From Helianthus annuus (taxonomy: Eukaryota; Streptophyta; Magnoliopsida; Asterales; Asteraceae): DNA of 64,000 nt. The notes below the pieces were generated by a model. That model was not told the origin of the DNA and ran no database searches. It was given only the letters and a program-made list of their open reading frames with translations. The stretch spans positions 145,090,708-145,154,707 of the forward strand of contig NC_035438.2 in assembly GCF_002127325.2 (NCBI RefSeq). The letters run 5' to 3'. Below are positions 23,102-33,941 of this stretch, piece after piece (position 1 is the stretch's first letter; each line of letters opens with the position of its first letter). The position numbers were made by a program, and so were the translations under genes.

Positions 23102-26100
23102 TCACTTAAGCTCCTTGAGTCGACGCATCCCGATCCCATGAACTAACTTCTTGAATGTTGAGGTCGGCAATGATTTAGTGAACAAGTCTGCTAAATTTTC
23201 GCTGGAGCGAATTTGTTGGACAATAATATCTCCATTCTTTTGTAGATCATGTGTGAAAAAGAACTTTGGCAAAATGTGCTTTGTTCTATCACCTTTGATG
23301 TATCCTTCCTTAAGTTGAGCAATGCATGCTGCGTTGTCTTCATGTAAGATTGTCGGTCCCTCATCTCCCGAAGAAATACCACAAGATCCACGAATGTGTT
23401 GTATTACAGTTCTTAACCAAATGCATTCTCGACTAGCTTCATGTATCGCCAATATTTCTGCATGATTAGATGATGTGGCTGTGATTGTCTGCTTTACCGA
23501 ACGCCATGAAATTGCAGTACCTCCACTTGTAAATAAATATCCAGTTTGAGATCGCCCAGTGTGAGGATCAGACAAATACCCTGCATCTGCAAAACCAACC
23601 AAACCTGTTTTCGATTGATTTGTAAAATACAAACCCATATCTTTTGTACCTTGAAGGTATCTAAATATTTGTTTTACCCCATTCCAATGCCTCTTTGTTG
23701 GACATGAACTATATCTTGCCAATAAATTTACAGAAAATGATATATCAGGTCGTGTATGGCTAGCAAGAAACATTAATGCACCAATTGCACTTAAATATGG
23801 TACTTCTGGACCAAGGATTTCCTCTCCATCTTTAGGAGGTCGGAATGGGTCTTTTTCCACATCAAGCGGCCTTACAACCATTGGGGTACTCAATGGATGT
23901 GATTTTTCCATATAAAATCTTTTTAGTAGTTTCTCTATGTAAGTTTCTTGATGCACAAGGATTCCACCCTTAAGGTGTTCAATTTGTAATCCAAGACAAA
24001 ACTTTGTCTTCCCAAGGTCTTTCATTTCAAATTCTCTTTTCAAGTATTCAACTGCCTTTTGAAGCTCCCCTGGAGTTCCAATTATATTCATGTCATCAAC
24101 ATATACGGCAATTATAACGTATTCAGATCCTGACCTTTTTATAAAAATACATGGGCATACAGAATCATTTTTATAGCCTTCTTTCGACAAATACTCACTA
24201 AGGCGATTATACCACATACGCCCAGATTGTTTTAGCCCATATAATGATTTGTTTAGTTTGATTGAAAGATGTTCTCGAGAACTAGATTTACATGAGTTTG
24301 GCAATTTAAATCCTTCAGGAAGTTTCATGTAAATATCAGTATCAAGTGATCCATAGAGGTAGGCTGTCACAACATCCATTAGACGCAGATCGATCCCTTC
24401 TTGTATTACCAGACTAATAAGATAACGAAAAGTTGTCGCATCCACCACTGGAGAATATGTCTCCTCATAATCAATTCCAGGTCTTTGCGAAAATCCTTGT
24501 GCAACTAATCTTGCCTTGTATCGTACAATTTCATTTTTCTCATTACGTTTGCGCACAAAAACCCATCTATATCCAACAGGCTTTACACCTTCAGGTGTAT
24601 GGGCCACTGGTCCAAAAACTTCTCGTTTATTTAGGGAATTCAATTCTGCCTCTATCGCGTCTTTCCATTTTGGCCAATCATTTCTTTGTTTACATTCCTC
24701 AACTGATTTTGGTTCTTGATCCTCATTGTTTTCCATTACTTGTAGCGCTACATTATATGAAAAACTATCATCGACGTCGATTTCGCTTCGGTTCCATACA
24801 TTTCTAGACATGATATAATTAATTGAGATCTCTTCGTTTTCAGGTACCTGAGGTTCTTCTAGAACCATCATGTCTAGTGTCTCTTCTGGAGACTCATTTT
24901 CTTGCGTTACTGTTACCTCAACTTGACCATCTACATTATTTGCTCCCTTTTTCTTTCGAGGATTTTTATCTTTAGAACCGATTGGTCTACCACGTTTTAG
25001 GCGTGCATTAGACTCATTACCAATAAGTGGTTGTCCTTGTGGGACACCTATTTTAACTGGAGCATTAACAGCTGGTATATGTGACTTGGTCACTTTCTTT
25101 GGGTCAGTGAATGCGTCTGGTAATTGATTTGCTAATTCTTGTAAATGAATTATCCTTTGAACTTCTAGTTCACATTGTTTAGTTCGAGGATCAAGATGAG
25201 ATAATGATAATTCATTCCAAATAATACTATTATCCAGCTGCTTTTTGTCTCCCCCTAATGTTGGGAATGTTGATTCAACAAAATGACAATCACTAAATCG
25301 AGCTGTAAATAAATCACCCGTTGTAGGTTCTAAATACTTAATGATTGATGGTGATTCATACCCAACATATATTCCTAACCTCCTTTGAGGCCCCATCTGT
25401 GTGCGTTGTGGTGGAGCGATTGGAACATACACAGCACAACCAAAAATCCTTAGATGGGAAATATTTGGTTCCTGACCAAGAACCATCTTTAATGGGGAAG
25501 AAGTATGATAACTCGTTGGCCTGATGCGAATTAGTGTTGCTGCATGTAAAATTGCATGTCCCCAAGCAGATGCTGGTAGTTTTGATTTCATAATCATTGG
25601 TCTTGCAACCATTTTAAGTCGCTTGATAAACGATTCAGCAAGCCCATTTTGTGTATGTACATGAGGTACAGGATGCTCTACATTTATCCCAATAGACATG
25701 CAATAATCATTAAATGTTTGGGATGTAAATTCACCAGCATTGTCTAATCGAATATTCTTGATGGGGTAATCGGGAAAATGTGCTCTTAGCCTTATTAATT
25801 GAGCAAGTAGTCGTGCAAATGCCATATTACGACTTGATAGTAGGCACACGTGTGACCATCTAGTTGATGCATCAATTAATACCATAAAGTATCTAAATGG
25901 TCCACTAGAAGGATGTATAGGTCCACAAATATCCCCATGTATTCTTTCCAAAAAAATCAGGGATTCAGTCCCCACCTTCATTGGTGATGGGCGAGTAATC
26001 AACTTCCCTTGTGAACATGCAACACATGTAATATCCTTGGATTGAAGAATCTTTTGGTTCTTCAAAGAATGCCCAACTGAATTTTCTATAATTTTTCGCA

Positions 26101-26614
26101 TCATTATTGATCCGGGATGGCCTAACCGGTCATGCCATATGATAAAATTTTCTTGGTCTATAAACTTCTTGTTTATGACTGCATTTGATTCGATTGCATT
26201 AATTTTAGTATAATACAAACCAGAGGCAAGTGCGGGCAACTTTTCTAACACATGCTTTTTACCCGAACTTATATTTGTGATATGAAGGTACTCATCATGT
26301 CCCTCAGATGTAGTCTCAAGATGATATCCGTTTAAACGAACATCTTTAAAACTTATTAGATTTCTTTGAGACATTGGGGAATATAACGCATTGGTTATTT
26401 TAAATGGTGTTCCACCTGGCAACACTACATAAGCTTCTCCAAAGCCTTCAATTAATTTTGATTTACCAGATATAGTACCAACATTTGCCTTTTTCATGGT
26501 TAAAGTAGAGAAATAACTCTTTTTCTTAAGAATCGTATGCGTTGATGCACTGTCTATTAGACATATATCTTCTCCACTAATAGGGATCTTAGTTAAACAC
26601 TCCATATGCTTCAA
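23102..26614 (-). CDS. pol: Copia C pol polyprotein (1170 aa, intact)
   Basis: Starting near 26614, the protease motif is CLIDSASTHTIL (DSA in place of DSG). Next come the pre-integrase finger (WHDRLGHPGSIMMRK, CVACSQGK) and the integrase core with GDICGPIHPSSG, IRLDNAGEFTSQTF and HTQNGLAESFIKRLK. RT has VTAYLYGSLDTDIYM and the catalytic YVDDMNIIG. RNase H has GFADAGYLSDPHTGRSQTGY and ATSSNHAEILAIHEASREC. The reading ends at a TAA/TGA near 23102. No disabling change was seen. The true start is uncertain: the frame is the same as gag but 41 codons with stops lie between. Confidence 0.93.
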   Translation of the reverse strand: MKHMECLTKIPISGEDICLIDSASTHTILKKKSYFSTLTMKKANVGTISGKSKLIEGFGEAYVVLPGGTPFKITNALYSPMSQRNLISFKDVRLNGYHLETTSEGHDEYLHITNISSGKKHVLEKLPALASGLYYTKINAIESNAVINKKFIDQENFIIWHDRLGHPGSIMMRKIIENSVGHSLKNQKILQSKDITCVACSQGKLITRPSPMKVGTESLIFLERIHGDICGPIHPSSGPFRYFMVLIDASTRWSHVCLLSSRNMAFARLLAQLIRLRAHFPDYPIKNIRLDNAGEFTSQTFNDYCMSIGINVEHPVPHVHTQNGLAESFIKRLKMVARPMIMKSKLPASAWGHAILHAATLIRIRPTSYHTSSPLKMVLGQEPNISHLRIFGCAVYVPIAPPQRTQMGPQRRLGIYVGYESPSIIKYLEPTTGDLFTARFSDCHFVESTFPTLGGDKKQLDNSIIWNELSLSHLDPRTKQCELEVQRIIHLQELANQLPDAFTDPKKVTKSHIPAVNAPVKIGVPQGQPLIGNESNARLKRGRPIGSKDKNPRKKKGANNVDGQVEVTVTQENESPEETLDMMVLEEPQVPENEEISINYIMSRNVWNRSEIDVDDSFSYNVALQVMENNEDQEPKSVEECKQRNDWPKWKDAIEAELNSLNKREVFGPVAHTPEGVKPVGYRWVFVRKRNEKNEIVRYKARLVAQGFSQRPGIDYEETYSPVVDATTFRYLISLVIQEGIDLRLMDVVTAYLYGSLDTDIYMKLPEGFKLPNSCKSSSREHLSIKLNKSLYGLKQSGRMWYNRLSEYLSKEGYKNDSVCPCIFIKRSGSEYVIIAVYVDDMNIIGTPGELQKAVEYLKREFEMKDLGKTKFCLGLQIEHLKGGILVHQETYIEKLLKRFYMEKSHPLSTPMVVRPLDVEKDPFRPPKDGEEILGPEVPYLSAIGALMFLASHTRPDISFSVNLLARYSSCPTKRHWNGVKQIFRYLQGTKDMGLYFTNQSKTGLVGFADAGYLSDPHTGRSQTGYLFTSGGTAISWRSVKQTITATSSNHAEILAIHEASRECIWLRTVIQHIRGSCGISSGDEGPTILHEDNAACIAQLKEGYIKGDRTKHILPKFFFTHDLQKNGDIIVQQIRSSENLADLFTKSLPTSTFKKLVHGIGMRRLKELK

Positions 26615-26737
26615 AACAAAACAAAATCATATAAATAAAATGTCTAACATGCTTCAAACATAACAAATCCCAAAACAAAACTCAAACAAAATGTCTTAAA
26701 GAACTGAAGGAAATAACATCACTTAAAAACTAATAAT
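26615..26737 (-). other. Gap between Copia C gag and pol
   Basis: 123 bp, in phase with both frames but containing stops. On minus it ends in a T-rich tract and TTTTGTTTTGAAG just before pol, resembling a 3' splice site. A matching donor in gag was not fixed. Confidence 0.5.
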
Positions 26738-27313
26738 TCATATGTAAGGAAAATTGCAAGCATCCAACTGGGTTGTATCAGCCACAATATCACCAGAATC
26801 CAAGTTAGTTGGCTCAATAAGGAAATCATCATAATCGAAATTAGTTGTATCATTATGGTCTTTATCAACATTTGCAACCCCACATGTAAAATTTGTCTCT
26901 ATTTCTTTTGCTTTGTCTTTGATGGATTGTTGATAAAGTTCCACCAAGTGTTTGGCCGTACGACAAGTCTTCGACCAATGATTGTTACTTCCACATCGAT
27001 AACATGCATTCGATGAAGATCCCACCTTCCTTTTATTTTTTTCATCGCTGGATTTATTTTCATTATTATGCCACTTTTGGTGGGTCCCTTTGTTTTTAAA
27101 CTGAACACTATGATAATTTCCTCGGCCACGTCCACGACCATGACCACGACCACGGCCATGACCACGACCACGACCACGATGATAACCTCGACCACGTCCG
27201 TAACTTTCACTTTGGCCATTATATGTTGCCACATTAGCTTCAGGGATTGGGGTTGCTCCAACCGGACGAGTCTCATGATTTTTCATTAAGAGCTCATTGT
27301 TTTGCTCGGCCAC
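26738..27313 (-). pseudogene. gag: Copia C gag, C-terminal part
   Basis: It reads AEQNNELLMKNHETRPVGAT, a long Arg/Gly/His repeat region, the CCHC knuckle (CYRCGSNNHWSKTC) and an acidic tail, ending at TGA 26738-26740. It is the nucleocapsid half. The upstream capsid half is missing: the junction at about 27300 joins the N-terminal piece in another frame. Confidence 0.85.
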
Positions 27314-27513
27314 GATTTCAAAGCCTCATGAATATGATGGCGTAAAAAGATCATGGCTTTTGCCTTATCTTGGGTGCTTGCTTTATTTCCTTCTTTAATT
27401 GTGTCACCCAGATTATTTGCATTCAAATGTATTTCAGCATCCAACACCCATGACAAATAGTTTTTCCCAGTAATATCTAAAGCCATAAATTCAAGCTTTG
27501 CAAGATTTGTCAT
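27300..27513 (-). pseudogene. gag: Copia C gag, N-terminal piece
   Basis: ATG 27513 gives MTNLAKLEFMALDITGKNYL, then HHIHEALKS, the start of a Copia (UBN2-type) gag. After HEALKS the sequence jumps into the VAEQNNEL region in a different frame. The central capsid domain, usually over 100 residues, is absent, so particle formation by this copy is unlikely. Confidence 0.83.
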
Positions 27514-28356
27514 GGTAGAACTATATTATAAAAAAAAAAAAAAAAACACATGCATTAATGTATGTTATTCGAAGTGAAAACCAATAAATATAATTAGTTA
27601 ATGTTGTATTTCAAATAAGGAGAAGAATTACTCATCATAAGACAATTAAATAATATAAGAAAATCTGATTTCAATATTATGTTTATAAGATCAATTATGA
27701 TTTTTATTTGTATTGGTTCATACCCAGATAACGTATCATAGAATCTTACTGTATACATACAACAAATATGTAAAATAAAAAAAAAGGTAATTCTTATTTG
27801 TTTTCTATGTTAAAATATCACATTACATTACATAATGGGTTCATACAGTGCTTAAGAACTAGAAGTACAACTGATGCGACAGGTTTTAATATGATGCGAC
27901 AACTTTTCTTATTATTATAACATATACAGGTTTTAATTTTTAAGAAGCACACTAAAATCAAAAATTGAATCACTGTATGTTGACTTTTGGCTAAATAGAA
28001 CTAACGGAAAAATTGAAAGCAACGACAAATATAACTGACTTTTATCCTCGGTTTACGCCTTCTTTCTTTTACTATTTTCTAATATTAAAATTTTAACAAA
28101 AACATTAAATATTTGTTTTGGTGTAACCACCATGGAAATCTTTGGTGAGGTTATACGAACTATGTTAATGTTACGATATAATTAAGTATATTATTGTGGG
28201 AGACTAAAGAGAAGAATAAAACAAATATCTAACACAACCCATAATCGTATAAATTACAATATGGATTATGTATAAGTATGATGAATAATGGTAAAATAAT
28301 TAGAGAATATGATATACCTTATGATTTTGTGATCCAAAGCAATCGTGCTGATAACG
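27514..28356 (-). other. Copia C 5' leader
   Basis: About 840 bp of AT-rich untranslated leader between the 5' LTR and gag. Next to the LTR, minus reads CGTTATCAGCACGA where the primer site belongs, unlike the usual TGGTATCAGAGC. An A run is at 27531-27547. Confidence 0.6.
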
Positions 28357-28540
28357 TGTTATGAACAAGCCTAATAGCAAGAAGATGAGAGGAGATATTG
28401 GGAGAGAAAGAGATATTTAATATTAATGGTGTCTCTTTTACATTAGAATACATTGAGTATTTATAAGGGGAAAAAGCTTGGAGAACAAGTTGGACTATAT
28501 TAGGAATTGATAATCACAATATAATTAATTATTTATAATA
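28357..28540 (-). repeat. 5' LTR of Copia C
   Basis: 184 bp, identical by eye to 22788-22971. Followed by CACAT (28541-28545). Confidence 0.93.
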
Positions 28541-28545
28541 CACAT

Positions 28546-29940
28546 GATCTGATAAAATAACACATTTTGCATTTGGTGACAATATATTTTTGACAAATTT
28601 TCGTTGGAAATTATTTGTTTAAAAAGGAAAAAAATGCTAATATAATAAAATAACACATTTTATTTTAGATTATTTTTTACATTTACAAAAAAAAAAATAA
28701 TAATAAACATTTTGTTTGCTTCTCCCTTTTTCACTTTTAGGATATATATTTTGTTTTCGGATTATTTATAACTAATTTGTTATAAGAAGTGGAACTAAAG
28801 TTGTAAAAGACTATTTAATTAGGTGTAACGTAATACACATGTAACATCTTATAATGAACTTTGATTGTTGTTATTTACTCTAAATTCATGAAAAAATACA
28901 TGATTCCTTATAACAAAAAAATGAGAGAGACAATTGTAGACATTCTTAGTCGAGTGTGTGTTTGTTCGACTTAAAGAGAGTGACATTAATCTTAATCTTA
29001 TTAATCTTTTTGAAGAGATATTCACTGGACACAAACATGATGTGATGCCTCAACACTTGTTATTAGTGTTGTGACATAGACAATTGTTTTAAGTTATGAA
29101 TTTAACACTCTAAGTTATTTGGAGGTCTACATTATTTCTTTTAACTTTTATATTGAGACACAACTTACTATGCCTTTATAAAATATGACTAATTTACTAT
29201 GAAAATGTTAGCTTAGAGAAACAATGAATTGTAATAGACTTAACTAGGTTATAACCCCGTGTATTACACGGGTTGAGAAAACAAAATATCAAATAGTTAA
29301 CAACAAAGATTTAACAATTATAAAACGATATTTTAAGACACTTTTCTGATGTCCGAACAAAATTTGTTTTATGTATGATCAAAACTTCTGATATTTGTCA
29401 AGTTTATAAATATAAAACCATTTGAACCATCGATTAGAAGACAAACTGTATCATCGACTTTCTCACGACGTGAACCCAAGTTTTATTTAAATAACAGTGG
29501 TCTTAATTTATTAGTTCTAAAAATATTGTTGAAATGTTTAGATTAGGCATATAGCAATTAGCCAATTAGATAAACTTGTAGCTACAAAGTAATATTTAAA
29601 TTAATTAGATAAGTATAAATCACCGGTAATTATTAAGTTATATAACTTAAAATTTAAACATATAGACTTGAGTTGCATCTTAAAAGATGATTGTTTTTTA
29701 ATAAATTTATTAGTATGGCAAATGTAGTTATTATTCTTCTTGTATTTTAAATATATTAAATAAATAAACTATTTGTTAAGCAAGAAAATCGTTCCCTCCC
29801 CCCTCGTCATGAAAATGCTCGATATTTGTTTCAATTATTAAGATATAATATTTGTTTTAATTACTAAGAGATAATTTCTAACCTAGTAATTAATATAAAT
29901 AAATAATAAGATAATTTATGGAACTTTATCCGTAATTTCT
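28546..29940. other. AT-rich intergenic DNA
   Basis: No gene, RNA or element with firm edges. A palindromic CCCCGTGTATTACACGGG word at 29256-29273 begins a stretch that ends near TTATTATATAGTATAGAT at 30350-30366; these recall the ends of a common plant interspersed repeat. That identity is weak. Confidence 0.4.
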
Positions 29941-30091
29941 TAACATCTGAGCCCCCAATGTCTTTTTTTTCTAACCCTTTTAGCCCCTAACACTAACCCC
30001 ATCCATTAAATGTTAGGGGCTAAAAGGGTTAGAAAAAAGACGTTAGGGGCCAAAAAGATTAGAAAAAAGACGTTGGGGGCTCAGATGTTAA
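29941..30091. repeat. Foldback / MITE-like inverted repeat
   Basis: The left arm has TAACATCTGAGCCCCCAA and CTAACCCTTTTAGCCCCTAA; the right arm has their complements, with one extra internal copy of the GTTAGGGGC unit. The whole can fold into a hairpin with a short ATTAAAT loop region. Confidence 0.85.
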
Positions 30092-30563
30092 AAATTCTTT
30101 TTAGGCTAAAAGAGTAAAAGTGCTATAACCACATGGGCCAAAATCATAATTTACTCTATTAGTTAAATAAATAATATTATAAATGAGAAGGAGATTAAAC
30201 TAAATAATATTTATCCATAAAAAATTAAACTAAATAATATTTAGTAGTATAATTATCTATAATTAATTAGAAAAGATTAAACTAAAATAATACTTATCTA
30301 TAAAACATGGCCTAATATAATCACAAGTGTCCACAAAATGGTTTCTTTTATTATATAGTATAGATTTGTTTTGCGAGTTATGAACGGTTGTAATACTCAA
30401 CTTTAATGAGTATATATATTCGCTATCCCTATGTGGTGCATAAGATGCATGATGAGGAAGGGTAGATGAATCTTGATAGGACATAAACATTGCTATGATG
30501 TCATGGGCTGTAGCATGAATCACCTAAAGCAAGACCCATTTTTTAGCTCCTAGCTTTTCTTAT

Positions 30564-31171
30564 GTCCTTGACTTTAGAGGGATATACAATAACCCATTTT
30601 CTAAATATTATTTGATAATGCAACATTTTCGGTTTCTAGAGAGAAAAGAAGAAAACTTTGATATAGTGAACATCATTTTATGAGTTGCTATGTTTTTCTT
30701 TTCTATGTTGAGAAGTTGATTGCTCAGAAGCAACCCTTACCTCCCTCATCAAAGAACTATCCATGTTGACATATCCAAATATTGGTAGGGATTATGTCCT
30801 AAATCCACCATCTCCAAAAGTTGTCATATAAAGATATTAATTTAGGCTCAATCTATTCACACACCCTAACTACCTATTTGCACATTTTTGGTGCCCTAGA
30901 CACCTTGTATAGGCTTAGACGGGGGCGTCTAGGCACTAAAATTAAGGGGCTCTGATTTGGATATGGTAACATGGATAGTTCTTTGATGAGGGAGGTAAGG
31001 ATTGCTTCTGAGCAATCAACTTCTCAACATAGAAAAGAAAAACATAGCAACTCATAAAATGATGTTCACTATATCAAAGTTTTCTTCTTTTCTCTCTAGA
31101 AACCGTAAATGTTGCATTATCAAATAATATTTAGAAAATGGGTTATTGTATATCCCTCTAAAGTCAAGGAC
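30564..31171. repeat. Large inverted repeat: two 217-bp arms, 174-bp spacer
   Basis: Arms 30564-30780 and 30955-31171 are complementary along their full length with about four to five mismatches by eye. Transcription would give a long near-perfect hairpin. The arms code for nothing recognisable. Arm 2 runs directly into LINE-type sequence. Confidence 0.9.
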
Positions 31172-31329
31172 AAGGAGAAGATGCGAATAGTCGCGAGGGA
31201 GGTGGATTATCCTGCTTGCATTGGGAAGCCTAGAAGGCGGCGCCTGAAACATTTGGGGCTTGGGGAGTTGAAGTTGAGTGGTCCCTGCGTGTTCACTTTT
31301 TTGTCACCCCAGAAAGAAAGATGGTGAAA

Positions 31330-32600
31330 TTAGTGCGCCAGTAGGTCCCTCCTTTAAGGAAGCATGGGTTAAAAATTTACACCAGGCTTCTAGCAGGCCG
31401 AGGAGTGAAGACCCATTTCAATGAGATGATATCTTGGACTTGGGGGGGGGGGGGGCAGGTCAGGTGTTGGGCTTTAATGAAGGGTTTAATGGGTGTTAAG
31501 CCTACAGAGCCCAGTGGAATGGATTTAAACAATTCACCTGAGGCTTCTAGTAATATGTTGATTATTGGGGCTTATCGACGGGACTTGTGTGGAGATATCG
31601 ATATAGATTCAGTGGAGACGGATACTACTGATCTTGGTATAATTGTAAGAACAAATTTGGAGACCATTCAAGAAGAGGTGAAAGCAACGATTATAGAAGA
31701 AGGCATTAATGGGTTATCAGTGAATATCCATTCGATTAACGTTAGGGGTTTCGGGGTGGAGAAAAAAGTTGCGTGGATTAGTGAGATTTAGGCTATGGAG
31801 AAGGTTTCTTTCATCTCGTTTCAGGAAACAAACAACTCTAAATAGAAGGAGGTCGTCAATCTTGATGGCCGATTGGAGGCATTCTCTGCGTTTGGGACCC
31901 TGGTTCGGTTTCTCTTAATTCGTGTGTGAAAGACTCCAACTTCTTGTTACTTTGCAGGTCAATTAAGGGAAACGAAGTGGGTGTCAATATCCTTAGCGTG
32001 TATGCTCTGCAGAAGGTGGTTGACAAACGAAGTTTATGGTCCCGCATTCTGGCAGCGATGGAGGGGGTTCAGGGGTTATGGGTTGTCGTTGGTGATTTTA
32101 ACATGGTCAGGGCTCCGTATGAGCGAAAGAATTCTAAATTTAAAACGCATTGTGCAAAGAATTTTAACGAGTTCATTTATGCTACTGGCCTTAATGAGTA
32201 CACTATGAAGGACAGTAAATTCACGTTCATGGTCGATTCAAAGAAAGGTAAAAAAATCAGTAAGATTGACAGGTTATTTGTGTTTGATGAGTTCCTTAAT
32301 CGACGGCCAGAAGTGTCCTTTCAGGCTCTCATGTAAAGGCATTTGGACCATAACCCCATAACCCGCTCCTCCTACTTTCTGTGGCGGACATTAAATTTGG
32401 TCCGAACCTTTTCAGTTCTTTAGTTCGTGGCTTGATCGGCCAGAGCTGGAGAAGGTGGTGGTTAATGCTTTGTCATCAGCTGGCTGACTTCGAAGGACCG
32501 CCTGACATGGTGCTCATGTTGAAATTCAAGCGTCTGAGGCAGTTTATTATAGTTAAAGAGCACATCATGCAAGCGATAAAAACCACTGCAATATAATTAA
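31330..32600 (+). pseudogene. LINE (L1-type) ORF2 endonuclease fragment
   Basis: Plus-strand frames give NVRGFG with KKVAWISEI, then FISFQET, then LWVVVGDFNMVRAPYERK with FNEFIYATGLNEYTMKDSKF and KISKIDRLFVFDEFL. RHLDHNPI follows after a stop. This is an APE-type endonuclease domain, the N-terminal part of plant L1 ORF2; the RT is absent. There are several stops and shifts, and a G run at 31443-31455. The copy is dead. Its 3' part is bounded by the hAT-like insertion at 32613. Confidence 0.8.
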
Positions 32601-32612
32601 AACCGTATTGCT

Positions 32613-33292
32613 TAGGGCTGTAAACGAACCGAACGAACACGAACAAGGCCTTGTTCGTGTTCGTTCGTTAAGGAAATAAATGTGTTCACGAACGGTTCAT
32701 GAACACTTACCGAACGAGATTTTATGTTCGTGTTCGTTCATTAAGGAAATGAGCGTGTTCGCGAACGGTTCATGAACACAAACGAACACAAATAAATTTG
32801 GCGAACGCGACGAAGGATAAAGATAGATGGCCCAGAGAGTAGCACTCGAACTTGAATCCCTTATTGTGGAACAGAGGTCGATTGTATTCGTGGATGTAAA
32901 TAATGAGAAATGAAAGGGAAATGATACATAAATAAGGTGAAAGTGGGTTTCCTAGTTTAGCTGTTAGGGAAATAAAATAAATAAAAGTTTAATAATATAA
33001 AAAGTAAAAATAAAATATAAGAAAGTACAAAGATCTTCAATTAAAACACAAACATACAAACATAAACGAACGCAAATCAACGAATGTTCACGAACACATT
33101 CACGAACACCTTACCGAACGTTCACGAACACAATCAAACGAACGAGACCTCTGTTCATGTTCGTTCATTTAAGTAATCGAACGAAATTTCTTGTTCATGT
33201 TCGTTCGTTTAATAAACGAACGAACATAAACGAACTTCCCGCCGAACGGTTCACGAACTGTTCGCTGAACGTTCGGTTCGTTTACAGCCCTA
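32613..33292. mobile_element. hAT-type non-autonomous element (680 bp)
   Basis: Terminal inverted repeats start TAGGGCTGTAAACGAACCG and end with the exact complement. An 8-bp target duplication GTATTGCT lies at 32605-32612 and 33293-33300. TAGGG ends with 8-bp TSDs fit the hAT superfamily. The ends are packed with CGAACG / CGTTCG subterminal words. No transposase frame is present. Confidence 0.92.
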
Positions 33293-33300
33293 GTATTGCT

Positions 33301-33936
33301 TGAAACACAAGTTGATAGTTCATCTACGCAATTAAGTTACAACCATGTTCTTAACAGAAATAAATAGAGCATATCAGCTACATCTCTAAACTTGAGTAAT
33401 AGTCTTCTAGAGTTCTCCTGACTGCATTATAAAAAAGAAAGTTGGTTATTAGAAAAAAACTATAGGAGAGTCAAAACACCCCATATAAATTAACATCTAC
33501 TACTCCAAATTGACACATTCATATGTTGTTTCATCACTAAAGTCTTAATCACATCATTTATATGAGTCATCCGTCTTGGTTCAAATACAAAGATTCCATG
33601 ATTTTTCCAGATTATTTTGGCTAAATGATGTGAACCAGCGTTTTCCCGGCCTAAACAACCATTTTGCATCCTCCTGTTACAGAATACATGCCCTACAATA
33701 CCTCCCACTTCAATAGCAATGTAGTGTTTGCCTCTACTACTTGAATCTATTTATACGGTTAATCGAAATTGGTATGTAAAGAATAATAATTAATATTTAA
33801 AAGCACATGTGCATCAAGACGAGATCAAGAATCGTGTACTAAACATATCTTGAACACAAGATGGATCATAAATTTAGGACATATTTTTTTTTTGTTTCAT
33901 GGCTTAACTTGGACCCATAGATGAATATTGAATGCA
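33301..33936. other. Intergenic DNA and start of F-box block 2
   Basis: No gene. From about 33761 it matches 16001-16170 closely and leads to the Sirevirus B target site. Confidence 0.7.
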
Positions 33937-33941
33937 CAACA
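33937..33941. repeat. Left target duplication of Sirevirus B (CAACA)
   Basis: CAACA here and at 45192-45196. The uninterrupted site, GCACAACATAATC, still exists in block 1 at 16172-16184. Confidence 0.95.

Larger units (their letters stand above)
22788..28540 (-). mobile_element. Young Copia element C with identical 184-bp LTRs
   Basis: A 5,753 bp minus-strand Copia element with LTRs 22788-22971 and 28357-28540, identical base for base by eye, and TSD CACAT. It has a purine tract, an intact 1170-codon pol and a gag with an internal deletion. Identical LTRs mean a very recent insertion. The missing gag core means it probably relies on proteins from another copy. Confidence 0.94.

Noticed and set aside
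27068..27289. Thr/Met-rich plus-strand frame
   Set aside because: It is the complement of the Arg/Gly/His repeat of Copia C gag.
33490..33708. 72-codon minus-strand frame near the start of F-box block 2
   Set aside because: No recognised domain, no conserved counterpart in block 1.
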